NCBI GenBank assembly: GCA_028708815.1
Contig: JAQVYB010000006.1
Location: 1-58,552, forward strand
Source: Kiritimatiellia bacterium
GTDB taxonomy: Bacteria; Verrucomicrobiota; Kiritimatiellia; RZYC01
DNA length: 58,552 bases
Direction of reading: 5' to 3'
The notes beneath the pieces are model-generated. The model saw only the letters and a list, made by a program, of their open reading frames with translations, did not search any database and was not told the origin of the DNA. Of this stretch, positions 37,901 through 44,737 are shown in pieces (within the stretch, counting starts at the first letter, position 1; the number at the start of each line of letters is the position of its first letter). Both the position numbers and the translations under genes were made by a program.

Positions 37901-39557
37901 CGATGGGCTGCTTTATCTGCAAAGCGGCGGCGGAACGCACTATCTTTACGTGCAGCCACTGCCGGACGGCGTGCAGACCGGACAGTATGTGCTGACCTTT
38001 GATTGCCCGGTGCTGCTTCGTGATTTGTCGATGAATAACGGTAAGGTCTCGCTGGTATGGCAGGGGGAAACCAATACGACGTTTACGCTCGAATCGGCGC
38101 TGCGTCTGGATGTGACCAATGCGTTTCTGCCGGACATCACAAATATCGTCCCGGTTGGACCGTTGAACTCGATTACGAATGACATCGGACCCGATAAAAG
38201 CAGGTTCTATCGTGTGATTGAAGAAGCGGATAACTATTCCAATCGCTATGGCCGGATCGTTTTGATTTCCGATATGCATATGAGTCCGTTTGCGTCTTCA
38301 TTTATTGTGGGGCAGTTGCTGGTGTCGGATGTGACGGAATGGGATCTGGTCTTGCAGTCGGCCACGAATGGATACTACACGGAGGACGCCACACAGGCCG
38401 GGTATCCACCCACGACGCCCATGATGTATGCGTCCGCGCTGACCAATGCGTATGCGGCCTGTCCGCGTCCGGATGCGGTGATTATGCCCGGTGACTTCGT
38501 CTATTACTATTTCGAGAATTTCTACAACCAGATTACCGGGGATCCCAATACCAACAACTGGAAAATCCTGCTTCTCAAGATGTATGAATATGCCCTGCTG
38601 AAAGTGAACCAGACCTACCCGGGCGTACCCGTTTATTTTGCATTGGGGAATGATGACACGTTTCTGGCCGATTACGACATTGACGTGGGGGATGCCTTTC
38701 TGGCGGAAACCGCCCCCCTGTTCCACAGGATGGGCTTGAGCAACGTGACGGACTACACCTCGTTTGCGGCCACCTATACCAACGGCGGAAATTATTCCGC
38801 TCCGTTTATCGGCGGTGAACTGGTGGTGTTGGAAACATCCTTCTTCAGCAGCAAATATCCGGGCGGAATGGCCGAAGCAAGCAATCAACTGGCGTATCTT
38901 GACGCACGCTTGTCCGATTGTACCGCACAAAGCAAACCGGCATGGATTCTGATGCATATCCCGCCGGGCGTGGATGGATTTGCCACCTGGCGGGAATGGC
39001 GAAACGGAAATACCAACACCGTGGTGTCCGACTGGAAAGAGCCGTTGGTGAGGCAGTTTAACCAAATTATAGCTGATTATCGTGACACGGTAAAAACGAT
39101 TATCTGCGGCCACTACCATGAACGCAGTTGGCAAATGGCCAATGATCCGGCCACATCGAACGTTACCGTGGGGATACAGGTGATGAACGGGATGCTGGCC
39201 AATCACGGCAACAACTCAGGTTTTACGGTAATGACCTTCGATCGTAAGACGCTGGAACCGATTAGAGAATACTCTTACAACCTACCGAATAGTTATGCCG
39301 GAAAAACCGGTCCGGCCCTGTGGAATGACCGCTTCAGCATGAATGAAGGTTTCGGCATCGACGACCTGTCGGCGGCAAGTTTGCTTTCGGCCTGGAGTAA
39401 TATGGCCTTGGCGGGATCGGCCGGTTATGATTACTATAACCAGCAATACAGCGGAGGACGTCAGCCGTATCTGATGAGCAGTAACAGCTGGCCAGTGTAC
39501 CATGGGCTGATTCGCTGGATTGAGGAAGATCAATTTTTGGAGAATGTGGTGCCGTAG
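28986..39557 (+). CDS. Giant secreted multi-enzyme protein: carboxylesterase, four serine beta-lactamase-like domains, metallophosphoesterase
   Basis: 3523 residues. GTG 28986 has AGGAGG 8 bases upstream. A signal peptide ends near SSSFGA (about 60). Then: type-B carboxylesterase (about 65-560; nucleophile Ser250 in GHSAG, His466); beta-lactamase/PBP-like (S12) domain 1 (563-905; S622xxK625, Y721-C-N); domain 2 (1229-1577; S1289xxK1292, Y1388-T-D, GHNG); an Ig-like segment (1585-1667); domain 3 (1669-2028; S1730xxK1733, Y1839-N-N); domain 4 (2342-2692; S2401xxK2404, Y2497-C-N, KSG). Domains 1, 3 and 4 are each followed by a similar beta domain with a Y(E/D)PPV/A..AW motif. A PPC-like domain (about 2916-3009), a short beta domain, and a metallophosphoesterase (3085-3435; D3096-M-H, GD3170, GN3222D, GH3376YH) of acid-sphingomyelinase type end it. 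Substrates are unknown; all motifs look intact, so several activities against esters and phosphoesters are plausible. No anchor or sorting signal is seen at the C-terminus. Confidence 0.9.
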   Translation: MTKKLMAFSNFPIVGNFFGDFSNRWKLFQQLFQPLETFLAIFPIIGTFTLLCFLAASSSFGADGDPVDADTVYGPVRGVEEYGVQNFKGIPFAKPPVGELRWAAPQVPEGWTNTVVCTNYSAGCPQVYMEYVSPTNGTDEDCLYLNVWSKVGATNRPVMVWLYGGGFSAGGSSLPSYDGTFLALKDVVVVSFNYRLGVLGFLMTDELFAREGASVGNAGLLDQILALEWVRDNIAAFGGDPDNVTLFGHSAGAASVSHMLVAPQAKGLFDKAICQSGSVPSNPFECDSGSWTNAMLKGEALMVALGVSSLDELRMVPSSNVVEAAEYLLNTFWLHYGPMMDGEVVRSDFRSLFEGDDYLMSPVPLLTGVTGNDGLGAGLPVSNVATYAAWVADCFKSNAAAVYAAYPATTDEEAVALQAYVGTLAVFAEPHRFMARALRDAGQPVYFYHWDYLQPTVECELYGAYHSVELPYVFNNMLLEPTFTNRDYILADQISDYWVNFATTGDPNGAGLDAWPQFGSNETALVVETNASYSTVTNWNETEVDFFESVYPRRDYDGPLQYTNTIAQARAGIATLMAENNIPGCTVVLVESQRVVWAEGFGFADVAAQTPVTTNTVMPIGSVSKMLTALMALQVVDEGAFDLDACITNYVDDFSMLGRFAGQTNGWTIRTMLDHHAGLPGDMYNGATGAGTNYWSGYTQWLIDLFHEDYPLYPPETISSYCNSGFNVVGEALGRHYGVDYTVLAVTNLFLPLDMPYSSFLPTDPLIAANMTTTYNHDGSPAIPMTINMPATGGAFSRPLDMANVIKMLLADGMFGGSEYLSTNALAQFGTFTPGALDVDNFFKPGLGLDSVDSPVMSYAGRCWLKNGSTGKAEALFEVLPDQQLGAFVNINCANDTTFEILNIVLTNAIFEKSGLVRPVVTPLPDVAETNWSLAELQAIEGHYVTGSGVNRFVAEADGSLTLYENAQSSSPVVTTNYRPHVNGRFYVPGASAQQLLFTNKGGEDVIVRYGSSGSYKDEVRAGGYVEALYGTRYEPPVISEAWSNRCDTFWLADNLMYNDFFMAEGQPNGWLLSTENGFLTIEGNGYGVLVPSNDSLAFVQGYSTRGDSCVRMETNAAGNEVLWFGGYRCMRLEDLPAITNGGTESVSLVMHTNAMLVCPASGVGSRMSVVLGSNARDVVVHVVSLESASVVAVGTGSVEWVCDSMPAIISLSSPDAVTVDVKAVDTTYLRQCMQQTLQQYPQVPGFSVSVQEPGFGPLLVAEGYAQVDPPTSGGNVALGVDDHFHIASISKTYTAAGIFLLQDRGLLNMTNTAAELAPELMVPRGDEISLSLLLEHRSGLPDGNNTPWIDGKLIEDPFLEFSVEEIVAVASNMYPNLMFEPGSDFSYTDTGFNILARIIENVSGTNYQAFIRNEILAPLGLMNTFVPLNSESNVPAPAVHAYEVHDGVYQDRTDYCPSVEFGCGSIQSTLSDLNSFMYQLFCTTNLLRDASREQMMSNVTSLGFSDYGRGCENDFDFGWGHNGAMWGALSRCNVDTNTGVVASSMMNFMYDENDPDKFANCSYTMQSAMGVAKNLLGYPADLFGQTEPMVNVRQPLVRQGDSVNIMPVRLNFVTNWVISGLPEPLGYDAASGAITGVCAASGDFPLTLVAENAYGITTNTRVLSVALGYTNTMAQAQAAIEFAYDMNEFKGGSWVLVDENGIVWSGGYGWANHEETTPATADTVYRIGSLSKLFTTVATLREYDRGHLTLDAAVSNYIDGFELNVRPDTNLPPINYTNNPITVRSLLNHLSGMPSTYMRHAMTTSPTLDGFFPTYLMEMMLGVYTDFACAPVDFFASYNNNGFQFAEYLISQVTDDSLETYAQTNLFMALGMNRTGFDMDAAAITNTLAESFDRELNPMPKEYVNCLGSGGALSSAHDMGAFISMLLNRGASDYGPVLLTNTVLEMMSDQTTGMVLQVGNKYFATGLGWDSALLPSFEYAGGGCEKNGETTTFAAYIALATNQHLGVFVVKNSPEARNITELAKYILEAAIEEKSGLAKTNEAVIPPSPFVGDTQTNVDALAGYYVNNAGAVRLKAGTNCLLYGGAPQYLRADGWYGAATNADFLIGFTNVQGHLFTKLRMEYEGYIESAVTGERYDPPVMTNAWTNRIDQSWLIQSLPSVSYMRTHPGSLIARTWMTNGMLMFTVPSILLDDYSFGDYGMNDFVIEPFDDDMAFVQGAGGKMPCCVRGDNETLVADSYYWQNVAAIPHIAMGAPTNYAPYPLVTDWFAFDAVAGTEYFLNLGGSVTGLFLLVDADGRYLGDGSQETVLRWTCPSSGVYYAGVNFPEDAPAEVTVQFYNYTNTIAHIRSWIEEAMTNEGVMGVSVALLDDQEIVWAEGFGYEDPAVGKMMSTNSVFHIGSVSKAFTAATALRYLDRGAFALDDAVTNIVPTLRWRERYGATNVVTVRHLLDMYSGLPGDLLRGGFTTVPRDIGYANVTNDLANTWPIYPVDYMWDYCNAGFVLMEGIIEAVANTGAIVRSFADIADDELLEPLGMEATSYLCDEAEISNNLTVAYSESGERMPPEYINIYGTGSMYSRPTELARFMAMIFANGGHILEPNTVREMTSPQGTNAVFFDYWDYVPGLGWDSVSCAQLDYAGRNCSKSGGTLTETAMIHLLNEHGLGAALCSSTPSGIPSEGAIEMLRYALLDKEGVMWPTNIITLPMATQTVSQAELDALEGIYVGGGGYDKVVAREGYLDMQMLVGFDGPEVTNITLRTNGWFVSGSANSAVSFTNVAGRQVMLTHQLVEDGTITSHSMRGDLYDPPAIHPAWTARTNELWYVQNEDVYSYMPLSGTTPQIQLSISDGVLMMAGGLTGVKVLVATNDSQAWAYGLHNRVDSCVQVLTNNGNEALLYAGYIFSRVAQMETGSVTGSIDAAGNSGRYEVQLPDAGVAGGVTDVVYEVTLSGAPTNFVLRIYGSDGARLQDERTGDGLLYLQSGGGTHYLYVQPLPDGVQTGQYVLTFDCPVLLRDLSMNNGKVSLVWQGETNTTFTLESALRLDVTNAFLPDITNIVPVGPLNSITNDIGPDKSRFYRVIEEADNYSNRYGRIVLISDMHMSPFASSFIVGQLLVSDVTEWDLVLQSATNGYYTEDATQAGYPPTTPMMYASALTNAYAACPRPDAVIMPGDFVYYYFENFYNQITGDPNTNNWKILLLKMYEYALLKVNQTYPGVPVYFALGNDDTFLADYDIDVGDAFLAETAPLFHRMGLSNVTDYTSFAATYTNGGNYSAPFIGGELVVLETSFFSSKYPGGMAEASNQLAYLDARLSDCTAQSKPAWILMHIPPGVDGFATWREWRNGNTNTVVSDWKEPLVRQFNQIIADYRDTVKTIICGHYHERSWQMANDPATSNVTVGIQVMNGMLANHGNNSGFTVMTFDRKTLEPIREYSYNLPNSYAGKTGPALWNDRFSMNEGFGIDDLSAASLLSAWSNMALAGSAGYDYYNQQYSGGRQPYLMSSNSWPVYHGLIRWIEEDQFLENVVP
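29016..29124 (+). repeat. Four-copy 31-bp palindromic repeat array inside the signal-peptide region
   Basis: Palindromes of the type tttccaaNcNttggaaa start at 29016, 29047, 29078 and 29109, exactly 31 bases apart. The 14-base fillers are cttttttggcgatt (twice) and ctttttcagcaact. Because 31 is not a multiple of 3, successive copies are read in different frames (FPIVGN, FSNRWK, FQPLET, FPIIGT) and the fourth returns to the frame of the first. The array encodes residues 11-47 of the giant protein. Confidence 0.95.
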
Positions 39558-39815
39558 AAGAGAAATAGGGAGGGCGATTTCTGCCTGACTTCGCACTGTG
39601 CGCATGCAGCATGACATGACGAAAAGTCAGCCGGGAATCGTACTTTGCCAAGGCAACGTAGGACAAGTGGTCGGCCTACTGGTGGGATTCGTCGGACGGG
39701 GTCGGTTTTTTGATTATCTAAAATAGAACATGTGATAAACAGGATGGACCACGAGGTGACTTTTGCGGATGATTTCAAAACAAGAGTTGAATTACCGTAG
39801 CGAGGGAGGCTTCTA

Positions 39816-40124
39816 ATGACAACCTTATCACCGGGAGCCTTTTTGGGAATTGCCATTTCTGCGGTGGCCTTGCTTGGAAGTTTGATCGGCACGCTCTCGG
39901 TCATATTTTCTGCACCGGGGAAAGGGGAGCGTACCTATCTTGCGATGGGGTACCTTGTGCTCTGGTTGCTGGCCTTCGGATTTCTTGCTCTTTGTTTCCT
40001 GCTGCCTTCTCCCTGGGCGCATGTTGCGCTGGTCGCCTTCTTTGTGGTTATTCCGGTTGGAGCATTCCGTATAACGATGAAATCGCAGATTATTCGTAAG
40101 GCGGAATCACTGAAGAATTCATAG
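39816..40124 (+). CDS. Small three-helix membrane protein, unknown
   Basis: 102 residues with a good ribosome-binding site (GGGAGG, 7 bases before ATG). Three hydrophobic helices: GAFLGIAISAVALLGSLIGTL, a middle one (YLVLWLLAFGFLALCFLL) and VALVAFFVVIPVGAFRI, then a basic tail (TMKSQIIRKAESLKNS) that should face the cytoplasm. No family is recognised. The gene stands alone between the giant gene and the GH5 gene; the 258 bases before it hold only a possible weak promoter and a repeat-like motif near 39645. Confidence 0.6.
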   Translation: MTTLSPGAFLGIAISAVALLGSLIGTLSVIFSAPGKGERTYLAMGYLVLWLLAFGFLALCFLLPSPWAHVALVAFFVVIPVGAFRITMKSQIIRKAESLKNS

Positions 40125-40329
40125 AACGGTGCTCCACGCTTCGTCAACCTCATGAATCGCGGGTAAATTATATATCCTGTTCTCATCCAAGAGAATATGA
40201 AGATATTCTGCCGGAAGACGCATGAACTCCAGTGCGATATCGCCGAGACATAACGGTGTATTTTCAGTCTCGGATCATCGGCAGTGCGAACGCATACCGC
40301 TTTTTTCTGCAAAAAGGGCCTTAACAACT

Positions 40330-40374
40330 CCGGTCCCGCATGGTACAGAATGAATCATTATAAAATGGGACCGG
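40330..40374. promoter_or_regulatory. Inverted repeat upstream of the GH5 gene
   Basis: Perfect 8-base arms ccggtccc (40330-40337) and gggaccgg (40367-40374) flank an AT-rich stretch with TATAAA (40360-40365), 25 bases before the GH5 start. The spacing would suit a regulator straddling the promoter, or a 5'-leader hairpin. The rest of 40125-40329 shows nothing recognisable. Confidence 0.4.
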
Positions 40375-40399
40375 TCCACTATTAATCAAAAGGATGAAT

Positions 40400-43300
40400 A
40401 TGAAGGAAGTAGTTAGATATTGCATATATATAATGGGGTTAATATGCGTTTTTGGAGCGCATGGGAATCTGCTGGACAATCCGGGGTTTGAGGGACCGGT
40501 TTCAACCAATGCGGCAGATGATCAGAGCAATTGGTATACGGAGCAGCCTGATTCCACGCAGGCCAGTAATTGGCAGCAGCACTCGGGAAGTCAGGCACTG
40601 CTTGTGAGAGGAACCTGGGGCGGTACGCCGGCGTCTGGTGGTTTTGAACAGAAGGTTTCGGTTGTTGCCGGGAGTGAATACGGCCTGAATTTCTATTATT
40701 ACTGGGATAACGGCTTCACCTCTTTACAGCACGATGTGGTCGTTGAGTGGCTGGACGATTCCGATCAGGTGCTGGAGAGCCTACGTCATGAAATGGATAT
40801 AGGCGATCCAGGTGTGGGGTGGGCGTTTGGAGGCTGGCACAAATGTACTGATTTTGCGCTGAAGGCTCCGGCGGGTTCTGTACGAGCAGAGATTCGGTTT
40901 GAATGGAGCGGTATTAGTACGTATGGCACATTCTATGTGGATGATGTGGATTTTTCAGATTCGGTCGTTGTTTGTTATGACGAGGATTTTTCTGTAACAG
41001 GCGCCGGGGATTATGCCTTTGATTTTGATTATGCCTGGTTGAGTGATTTCAGTGCCACGGCCAGTCAGCTTGAACTGATTTGGTCAGGTGAAACGGGTGA
41101 ACTTGGAAAAGAAACCTACTCCATAAACCAGGTTGGTAATGCGGGAATCCTGCACTCATCCGGGTGCTATTTTCTGTTTGCGCCTGCGGGAGCAACGACC
41201 CTGCAGGTGCGGGTGATTTCCTTGAATCTGAATGATGCCTCCAATCTGCTCGTGTCCAACACCGTGCTGACCGAGGTTTCAAGCAACTGTCGCGAGTTGA
41301 AGAATAACAGTTTTGAGAGGCCCTTTAACGGGAGTTCTCTGGGCAACTGGGTAGTGGCTGGAACCTGTGAACGGGGAACAAGAGTGGTTCTTCATGGTGA
41401 TGCTGCACTGCAATTCTCCAGCTCGGTCGGATCGGTTCGTCAGGTGGTGGGTGTTGTCGAAGGAAATACCTATGAACTGGTCTTTCAACATGTGCGGGAC
41501 GCCGGCCCCATGAATCGGACCAACCGTGTGCAGGTGCTGTGGTTGACGGCCCTTGAGGGGGGGGCAGTGATATCGAATGATGACTCGGATATTGGATGCC
41601 CCGCCGAAGGATCCGACTGGCAGCGCGTGATGCTGGGTGGATTGACTGCTCCTGCGGGAGCGGTGGCGGCGGAGATCTTTATGGAGAGTTCTGCCTCGGC
41701 AGGAAGTGCAGCATACTTTGTGGATGATATGTTTTTCCGAGAACCCGCGAACTTCTTCCATCGAAGCACGACCAACATACTGGATTTGGCCGGAAATCCA
41801 TTCATGATTCGCGGTTTGGCTTTGAGTGGGTGGTTTTTTCCTGAAGCATATATGTTCGGCATTGATCAGGGAAACGGCGGGCATATCAACAGCTACACGC
41901 AGATCCGCAACCGTTTTGAAGAAATTCTGGGGTCGGAGGAGCAATCGGAGCTATTCTGGGATGCCTACACAACGAATTTCCTGACCGAAGCCGATGTGGC
42001 TTTGGTTGCTTCCAAGGGGGTGAACACCGTTCGCCTTCCGTTCAATTTTCGCGAACTAAGTCCTGAAAACAATGAAGGCGCGTATCGAATGAAAGGCTTT
42101 GAACAGCTGGATCGCGTCATTGAATGGTGCAAAAATCAGGGGGTCTACGTCATTCTTGATATGCACTCCTGCCCGGGAGGAAACGCGCCGGTGAATTCGG
42201 GGGACAGCGAGTATGTCTATTATAATTCGGACTGGGGCAAGGAGGCCATGAAGGCTTGTCTGTGGCGGTTTGATGATGACTACAATGACATGACCGGCCG
42301 TACCCCGGAATCCAATGTCGAGCGCACGGCGGCCATTTGGCGGTTCATTGCGGAACGGTATCGCAACGAAACTCAAATTTTGGGCTATGAGTTGATCAAC
42401 GAGCCGTTTCTGGATGGTTCGGATGATCAAGTGGGTCCGACGTATCACATTAACTCTACCAATTTTGAGGGGCAGGTGATTCGTGATGCCTTCGTGAAAG
42501 TTTCGGATGCCCTGCGCGAGGTGGACGATCGACACCTGTTCTTTGTGGAGGGAGATATGTTTGCTGAGTGGTGTGATAATTTGATGCCGCGTTGGGATGA
42601 TAACATGGCCGTGGCCTTTCATCGGTACTGGAAGACGAATGCGACGGATTGTCTGAATGATTATATTGAACTGCGTGATACCGAGCAGGTTCCCCTATGG
42701 CTGAGTGAGTCGGGGGAGAACTCCAATCCGTGGTGCCGTGAGTTGTGGGAACTTTTGGAAGAACACAACATCGGTTATACGTGGTGGACTTGGAAAAGAA
42801 TGGGTGGCACATACGGAGGTTTCATAGGTGAACTGCCGTCCAGTTTTGAATACTGCATCAATAATCTGTGGAACGCAGCCGTGGATGATCGTTTGTTCGA
42901 AGCCGGTTTGTTCGATACGGCTGCCGCGCTGAACACCGAGCAGTGCGAAGAGCAGGCGGGCTATTTTGCCGCCCTGTTCGAGCCGTGGTTTAGTACGGAA
43001 ACACGGCCGTTTCGATCGCATGTGATCCCGGGCTTGATTCACTTCGTGGATTATGATGTGGGAAACTGGAGCAATGCCTATTACGACACCGAATATAAAT
43101 CGGATTCCTTTTGGAATCCCACCGATTACAATGAAGGCAAGGTTTACCGTAACGATGGAGTAGACATCTTCACGTCGTCTGAAGGATGCGGCTATGTGGT
43201 GGAATATGTGGCGGATAATGAATGGCTGAAATATACTCTCGACCTCAAACATCCAGGCATTTTCGATATCAATGTGCGCGTAGCCAGTGACGTGGATACG

Positions 43301-43867
43301 GCCCAGCTTCAACTCTTGCTGGATGGTGCACCCATCACTCCGATACTCGATGTGCCCGATTCAGGCGGGTGGAGCGTCTATACGGATCTGAATGCCACCA
43401 CGGAGATTGCCCTTTCCGCCGGAACGCATGTTCTGGAGTGCCGTTTTCCCAAAGGTGGCGTGAACATAAGCAGTGTCGAATTTCAACTTAGCGAATCAGG
43501 TTATGTGGATTATGACGCCGATGATATGGATGATCATTGGGAAATTGCCTGCGGGGGCGACTTGTTGCCCGCCGATGACCGGGACCATGATTTAATGAGC
43601 AATGTGCAGGAGTACTATGCGGATACTGATCCGACCAATGGCGCTTCGCGGTTATGTGTTGACGTATCGGTGAATGGAAGTGACCTGATCGTAATGGTGC
43701 CGATCAGTTCCACCCAGCGGGTCTATTCTGTTGAATACAAAATGAAGCTGTCCGATTCTCAGTGGATTGATCTTGTTTCGAACCGGATCGGAAGTGGCGA
43801 CGGATTGACGTTGATGCAAACCAATTCATTGAACGGATATTTCCGAGTCAAAGCGGGAACGCCTTAA
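40400..43867 (+). CDS. Secreted GH5 glycanase with CBM4/9-like and CBM6-like modules
   Basis: 1155 residues. ATG 40400 is chosen because AAAAGG lies 6 bases upstream; ATG 40394 would touch it. Signal peptide (YCIYIMGLICVFGAHG), then two jelly-roll modules starting NLLDNPGFEGP and ELKNNSFERPF (CBM4/9-like), separated by a short beta domain. The GH5 barrel (about 450-825) has IRGLALSGWFF at its start, the acid/base Glu668 in GYELINEP and the nucleophile Glu770 in PLWLSESGE, 102 residues apart, as in the family. A CBM6-like module (about 930-1033) follows, then a DYDADDMDDHWE/DRDHDLMSN calcium-type linker and a short C-terminal beta domain. It should cut beta-linked polysaccharides outside the cell; the GH5 subfamily, and so cellulose, mannan or other substrate, cannot be fixed. 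Confidence 0.9.
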   Translation: MKEVVRYCIYIMGLICVFGAHGNLLDNPGFEGPVSTNAADDQSNWYTEQPDSTQASNWQQHSGSQALLVRGTWGGTPASGGFEQKVSVVAGSEYGLNFYYYWDNGFTSLQHDVVVEWLDDSDQVLESLRHEMDIGDPGVGWAFGGWHKCTDFALKAPAGSVRAEIRFEWSGISTYGTFYVDDVDFSDSVVVCYDEDFSVTGAGDYAFDFDYAWLSDFSATASQLELIWSGETGELGKETYSINQVGNAGILHSSGCYFLFAPAGATTLQVRVISLNLNDASNLLVSNTVLTEVSSNCRELKNNSFERPFNGSSLGNWVVAGTCERGTRVVLHGDAALQFSSSVGSVRQVVGVVEGNTYELVFQHVRDAGPMNRTNRVQVLWLTALEGGAVISNDDSDIGCPAEGSDWQRVMLGGLTAPAGAVAAEIFMESSASAGSAAYFVDDMFFREPANFFHRSTTNILDLAGNPFMIRGLALSGWFFPEAYMFGIDQGNGGHINSYTQIRNRFEEILGSEEQSELFWDAYTTNFLTEADVALVASKGVNTVRLPFNFRELSPENNEGAYRMKGFEQLDRVIEWCKNQGVYVILDMHSCPGGNAPVNSGDSEYVYYNSDWGKEAMKACLWRFDDDYNDMTGRTPESNVERTAAIWRFIAERYRNETQILGYELINEPFLDGSDDQVGPTYHINSTNFEGQVIRDAFVKVSDALREVDDRHLFFVEGDMFAEWCDNLMPRWDDNMAVAFHRYWKTNATDCLNDYIELRDTEQVPLWLSESGENSNPWCRELWELLEEHNIGYTWWTWKRMGGTYGGFIGELPSSFEYCINNLWNAAVDDRLFEAGLFDTAAALNTEQCEEQAGYFAALFEPWFSTETRPFRSHVIPGLIHFVDYDVGNWSNAYYDTEYKSDSFWNPTDYNEGKVYRNDGVDIFTSSEGCGYVVEYVADNEWLKYTLDLKHPGIFDINVRVASDVDTAQLQLLLDGAPITPILDVPDSGGWSVYTDLNATTEIALSAGTHVLECRFPKGGVNISSVEFQLSESGYVDYDADDMDDHWEIACGGDLLPADDRDHDLMSNVQEYYADTDPTNGASRLCVDVSVNGSDLIVMVPISSTQRVYSVEYKMKLSDSQWIDLVSNRIGSGDGLTLMQTNSLNGYFRVKAGTP

Positions 43868-43912
43868 GGTGGAGCAAGCTGTCGGACGTTGACTTCACCG
43901 AAGCGGTGTTGA

Positions 43913-44737
43913 TCAGGACAACGACAGTCCAAAGCCGTTAAACAGCTCCTTGATGCGGAGCCACTGCTCGGGCTGTGTCAGGCGGTTAATGTCTTCGGGC
44001 GGCACTTCAATGCGGGCGGTCGGGCCCGTCATGCGTACGCGGCACACGGGAAAGCCCATGGCATGCAAGCTCTTTTCGGCGAGGTCCGCGGTGTGCAGAC
44101 GCTCGGGGGTGAGTTCCTCGTTATAAGGGAAGCGGGTGGCCAGGCAGGAGGACGGGGGCCGTGCCCAGTCCGTCAGGCCGAGATGCCGAAGCCCCTCCTT
44201 GATTTCTGCTTCAAATAAGCCGGCCTCGCGCAGCGGTGAAAAAACATGTAATTCTTCGAGGGCCCTCATGCCGGGGCGCTCCTCCGGGCGGTCGCCGGCG
44301 TGCGTGCCGTCGGCCAGGCGCGCGCCGGCCTTTCGCGCTTCTTCGAGCAGGATGGAAAAGAGGTGGCGTTTGCAGTGATAGCAACGATCGGCGGCGTTGT
44401 GACGCACGTTGGGCAGGTCGAGGGGGTTGACGGGCCGTTCGCGGTGTTCCGCAGAGAGGCGTTTGCAAAGACGGCGTGCAAAGATCAGGTCTTCGGATGG
44501 GAGCAAGGGGGAACTGATCGTCAGGGCGAGAGGCGTGGAGAGTTTTTTGGAGGCATGAGCAAGAACGGATGCCGTCAGTAAAAAAGCGCTATCCTGTCCG
44601 CCGCTGAAGGCGATGGTCAGGGGCGCGGCGTCTTGGAGCAGGCGCAAGAGGTGATTGACCTTCGTTTGCAGGGGTGCGGGCCAGGGGCGCGCCCAGGCTT
44701 CGGCCACGCTCCATTGCGATGGGTCGGGATTCACCAC
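43913..44737 (-). CDS. larE: LarE-like ATP-dependent sulfur transferase
   Basis: 274 residues. PP-loop ATPase motif FSGGQDSAF (44-52), a DRCYHCKRHLF motif with Cys119 and Cys122, and SSCLATRFPY with Cys198 at the place of the sacrificial cysteine of LarE. LarE adenylates and then sulfurates the nickel-pincer nucleotide precursor of lactate racemase-type enzymes. larA, larB and larC are not in the window. The start is GTG 44737 (AGGAG 5 bases upstream), overlapping the srkA stop. It ends a minus-strand run dapA - two small genes - srkA - larE. A relative acting in another sulfur-insertion pathway is possible. Confidence 0.85.
   Translation of the reverse strand: MVNPDPSQWSVAEAWARPWPAPLQTKVNHLLRLLQDAAPLTIAFSGGQDSAFLLTASVLAHASKKLSTPLALTISSPLLPSEDLIFARRLCKRLSAEHRERPVNPLDLPNVRHNAADRCYHCKRHLFSILLEEARKAGARLADGTHAGDRPEERPGMRALEELHVFSPLREAGLFEAEIKEGLRHLGLTDWARPPSSCLATRFPYNEELTPERLHTADLAEKSLHAMGFPVCRVRMTGPTARIEVPPEDINRLTQPEQWLRIKELFNGFGLSLS

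Noticed and set aside
39935-40327. A 130-codon minus-strand frame opposite the small membrane protein
   Set aside because: The plus-strand gene has a good ribosome-binding site and clear helices; the opposite frame has neither.
43868-43912. A terminator between the GH5 gene and larE
   Set aside because: Only a 5-bp stem (caccg/cggtg) without a T-tract on either strand.
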